Source: Ferruginibacter sp.
Lineage (GTDB): Bacteria; Bacteroidota; Bacteroidia; Chitinophagales; Chitinophagaceae
Direction: 5' to 3'
Assembly (NCBI GenBank): GCA_025362765.1
Contig: JANYFI010000220.1
Coordinates: forward strand, 1-6,609
Length of the DNA: 6,609 nucleotides
The position numbers and the translations under genes are program-made. Numbering within the stretch: position 1 is the first letter of the stretch; each line of letters begins with the position of its first letter. Shown one piece after another: positions 4,491-6,609 of this stretch. The notes below the pieces were generated by a model. It worked only from the letters and a program-made list of their open reading frames with translations. It did no database searches and was not told the DNA's origin.

Positions 4491-6609
4491 TTAAATAGCT
4501 TCATCCACCAGGTACAATATTGATAAGTAATTTTTCTTCACGGCACCAGACATTGCCATTTCGCAGGTTTTGGTAGAGGAATAATAAGCGTCATATTCGC
4601 CGCCCTTTAATTCGTTTGCTTCGTGGCTCGTGGCCGATGCGGTTAATGCAGGAAATAGAAATCCACGGTCGCCTGCCATACCGCAGCAGCCGGTATTTTT
4701 GGGGACTGTTACATCGTTGGCAAAATGTTTGGCAAGATTAATAAACTTTCCCGTGGTATTCATCTTTTCCAGCGAGCATACAGAATGCAATGCAATCCTT
4801 TCTTTTTTATGATGTACAATTGCTTCCGGCATAATTATATCATGTAAAAAATCAACCGCATCAAGAATGGTTAAACCGTCGAATTTCTGTTTGTTTTCTT
4901 CATTCAGACGCGGGCGCAGATGATGCAATGTATAAGCGCAGGAACTTACATCAATCACTACCGTTAGCTGGCCTCCCTTAGTGGATTTCCACAAATTTTC
5001 TATAATGGAATTGGCCGTAAAAGCCGCTGCATCAGTAAATCCTTTTGAAGAAAAAATCTGGCTGCAGCAACTGCCGCTAACATTTTCCATTACATTTACC
5101 GCAACACCCGATTTGTTACAAATACTTATAAAGGTTTGCAGAATGTTTTTTTTCTTTCCTGCATAAGTTCCCAACATCCTTGAAATACAACTGGGAAAAT
5201 ATACTATTGATTTTTTTGTACCTGTACTAATGATTTGTATTTTTAATACACGGGTATCTGGCACCCCGCTAATTTGAGCAGACCACAACGGCATTGCTGG
5301 AATAATTTTTTTAATGGCGACCGTGATATTAATCATGGCTTTCTTTCCCAGCAGTTTGTTGAGGCCATTTCCCAATGCCAATCCTGTTCTGGCGATATTT
5401 TCTGTTTGCTTAAAATGTGTTGCGATAAAAAGCGCTATTTTATTTGCCGTGGCGCTGTGATTTTCTTTTCGCAATCTTTTCACCAGGTCACCCGTATTGA
5501 TGTCAACCGGGCAGGCGGTAGCGCACAATCCATCCACCGCACAGGTATCCATTACATCATAAGCTGACTGTTGTAACAGCAAATTATAATTTGCCTTATC
5601 GCCTGCAATTTCTAATTTTTTTAATGCCCGCCTGATGACAATTCTGCGTCTCGGCGTTGCTGTAATATCACGGCTCGGGCATTTATGTTCGCAATAGCCG
5701 CACTCAATACACTTATCTACTTCCTCCTCTACCGGCGGTAGTTCTTTCAGGTTTTTTATGTGTACATTTTTATCTTCATTAATAATTACGCCAGGGTTTA
5801 GCAGCAATAGCGGATCAACAGCGAGCTTGATCTTTTTCATAATTGCATACGCCTCATTGCCCCATTCTGTTTCTACAAAAGGCGCCATATTCCGCCCCGT
5901 GCCATGCTCTGCTTTTAATGTGCCGTCATATTTCTTTACTACCATGTCTACCACTTCCCGCATGAATAAATCATACCTGTTAATTTCCTGGGTTGTATTA
6001 AAGGACTGCGTGATAACAAAATGAATATTGCCATCTTTCGCATGTCCGAAAATGATGGCGTTATCGTACTCATATATTTCAAACAGTTTTTGCAAATCTG
6101 CAATGGCATCGCCTAATTTTTCAACAGGAAAAGCAATGTCTTCCAATATCACCGTAGTACCGCTTGCCCTAACTGCGCCTACTGCTGGAAAAAGCCCTTT
6201 TCTCACTTTCCACAAAAAATCACGCTCTGCAGCATCACTCGTAAATACCGGTGCATTGTATAAAGAAAGGGTTGGTGTTGATAACAGGAATGTACTGACT
6301 CTTTCTTCCAAAGCCGTCCAGCTATTTTCCTGAAATTCTATCAACAAAGCCGCTGCTGTCGCAGGCAATGTTTTTACCAGCGCAGGCATGCCAACTAAAT
6401 TTTCTACAGCACGCAAGGACGCCCTGTCCATTAATTCCACCATGGCAGCGCCTGCATTCGTAAGCGGAACGATGGCTTCGCAAGCAGCATCAATGCTGGT
6501 GAAGTATAGTAGAGCGGTAGATTTAAATCGCTGATCAGGTACAGTTTGTAAAACGGCTTCTGTAATAAAAGCCAAAGTACCTTCGGCCCCTATCAACAGG
6601 TAAGCCAAT
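4491..6609 (-). CDS. FAD-linked oxidase / Fe-S / CCG-domain 2-hydroxyacid dehydrogenase, C-terminal part (cut by right edge)
   Basis: About 706 residues are visible of a family usually near 950-1000; the N-terminal FAD-binding lobe is missing beyond the right edge. The first codons (TTG, then AYLLIGAEGTLAF) are mid-domain, not a start. In order (residue 1 = TTG at 6608): the end of the FAD-binding domain (IGAEGTLAFITE); the FAD-oxidase C-terminal domain to about 275 with GHAKDGNIHF and AEHGTGRNMAPF; a ferredoxin motif CIECGYCEHKCP (300-311); a second cluster motif CAVDGLCATACP (356-367); then two CCG cysteine-rich modules (FPSC474, CC514-515, SSC557; C611, GCCG at 640-643, C682). This layout is that of YdiJ/D-2-hydroxyglutarate or D-lactate dehydrogenases, which oxidise a 2-hydroxyacid through FAD and pass electrons via Fe-S clusters towards the respiratory chain. 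The exact substrate cannot be told from the visible part. No signal peptide region is in view; cytoplasmic or inner membrane-associated action is expected. Confidence 0.9.
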   Translation of the reverse strand, partial: LAYLLIGAEGTLAFITEAVLQTVPDQRFKSTALLYFTSIDAACEAIVPLTNAGAAMVELMDRASLRAVENLVGMPALVKTLPATAAALLIEFQENSWTALEERVSTFLLSTPTLSLYNAPVFTSDAAERDFLWKVRKGLFPAVGAVRASGTTVILEDIAFPVEKLGDAIADLQKLFEIYEYDNAIIFGHAKDGNIHFVITQSFNTTQEINRYDLFMREVVDMVVKKYDGTLKAEHGTGRNMAPFVETEWGNEAYAIMKKIKLAVDPLLLLNPGVIINEDKNVHIKNLKELPPVEEEVDKCIECGYCEHKCPSRDITATPRRRIVIRRALKKLEIAGDKANYNLLLQQSAYDVMDTCAVDGLCATACPVDINTGDLVKRLRKENHSATANKIALFIATHFKQTENIARTGLALGNGLNKLLGKKAMINITVAIKKIIPAMPLWSAQISGVPDTRVLKIQIISTGTKKSIVYFPSCISRMLGTYAGKKKNILQTFISICNKSGVAVNVMENVSGSCCSQIFSSKGFTDAAAFTANSIIENLWKSTKGGQLTVVIDVSSCAYTLHHLRPRLNEENKQKFDGLTILDAVDFLHDIIMPEAIVHHKKERIALHSVCSLEKMNTTGKFINLAKHFANDVTVPKNTGCCGMAGDRGFLFPALTASATSHEANELKGGEYDAYYSSTKTCEMAMSGAVKKNYLSILYLVDEAI

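Noticed and set aside
6606..6608. TTG as the start codon of the flavoprotein.
   Set aside because: The residues that follow (AYLLIGAEGTLAF) lie well inside the FAD-binding domain, and the frame is still open at the window edge; the gene simply continues.
1..6609. CRISPR array, tRNA or rRNA genes, insertion sequence ends, or a defence system.
   Set aside because: No regularly spaced repeats, no tRNA/rRNA-like stretches, no transposase-like frames and no terminal inverted repeats with target duplications were seen.

Overview
The window looks like a chromosomal segment from a member of the Bacteroidota, most plausibly Chitinophagaceae-like. Pointers are the AT-rich spacers, the lack of clear Shine-Dalgarno sequences, a Bacteroidota-type promoter (TTG, 19 nt, TATTTTTG) before the lipoprotein gene, a lipoprotein with a Cys-Lys-Lys-Asp-Glu start, and the family flavour of the kinase and glycosidases. 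The assignment rests on these signals only.

Layout, left to right. (1) Positions 1-311, minus strand: the first ~103 residues of a secreted GH29 alpha-L-fucosidase that runs off the left edge. (2) 433-462: two small palindromes at the end of the next gene. (3) 462-1518, minus: a secreted GH13 alpha-amylase-family gene that is clearly broken. It carries a nonsense codon, at least two single-base frameshifts in the body, a scrambled signal-peptide region, and an in-frame internal deletion that removes the third catalytic aspartate region. (4) 1632-1880, plus: an 82-residue, hydrophilic, probably disordered protein of unknown function. (5) 1881-2126: no gene, but several inverted repeats before the kinase. 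(6) 2127-3521, plus: an intact membrane-anchored NtrB-type histidine kinase with no response regulator in view. (7) 3599-3663: two hairpins between convergent genes, the first a good terminator for the minus strand. (8) 3652-4359, minus: a DUF4397-type lipoprotein, probably surface-exposed, with its own promoter at 4414-4443. (9) 4461-4489: an AT-rich terminator-like hairpin. (10) 4491-6609, minus: the C-terminal ~706 residues of a large FAD/Fe-S/CCG-domain 2-hydroxyacid dehydrogenase that runs off the right edge.

These genes do not form one operon or an evident new system. The left end is a carbohydrate-degradation pair in which the amylase has decayed while the fucosidase part seen here is intact. 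The kinase, lipoprotein and flavoprotein appear to be separately transcribed. The most solid unexpected result is the multiply broken GH13 gene, sitting among long intact reading frames, so general sequencing error is an unlikely cause.
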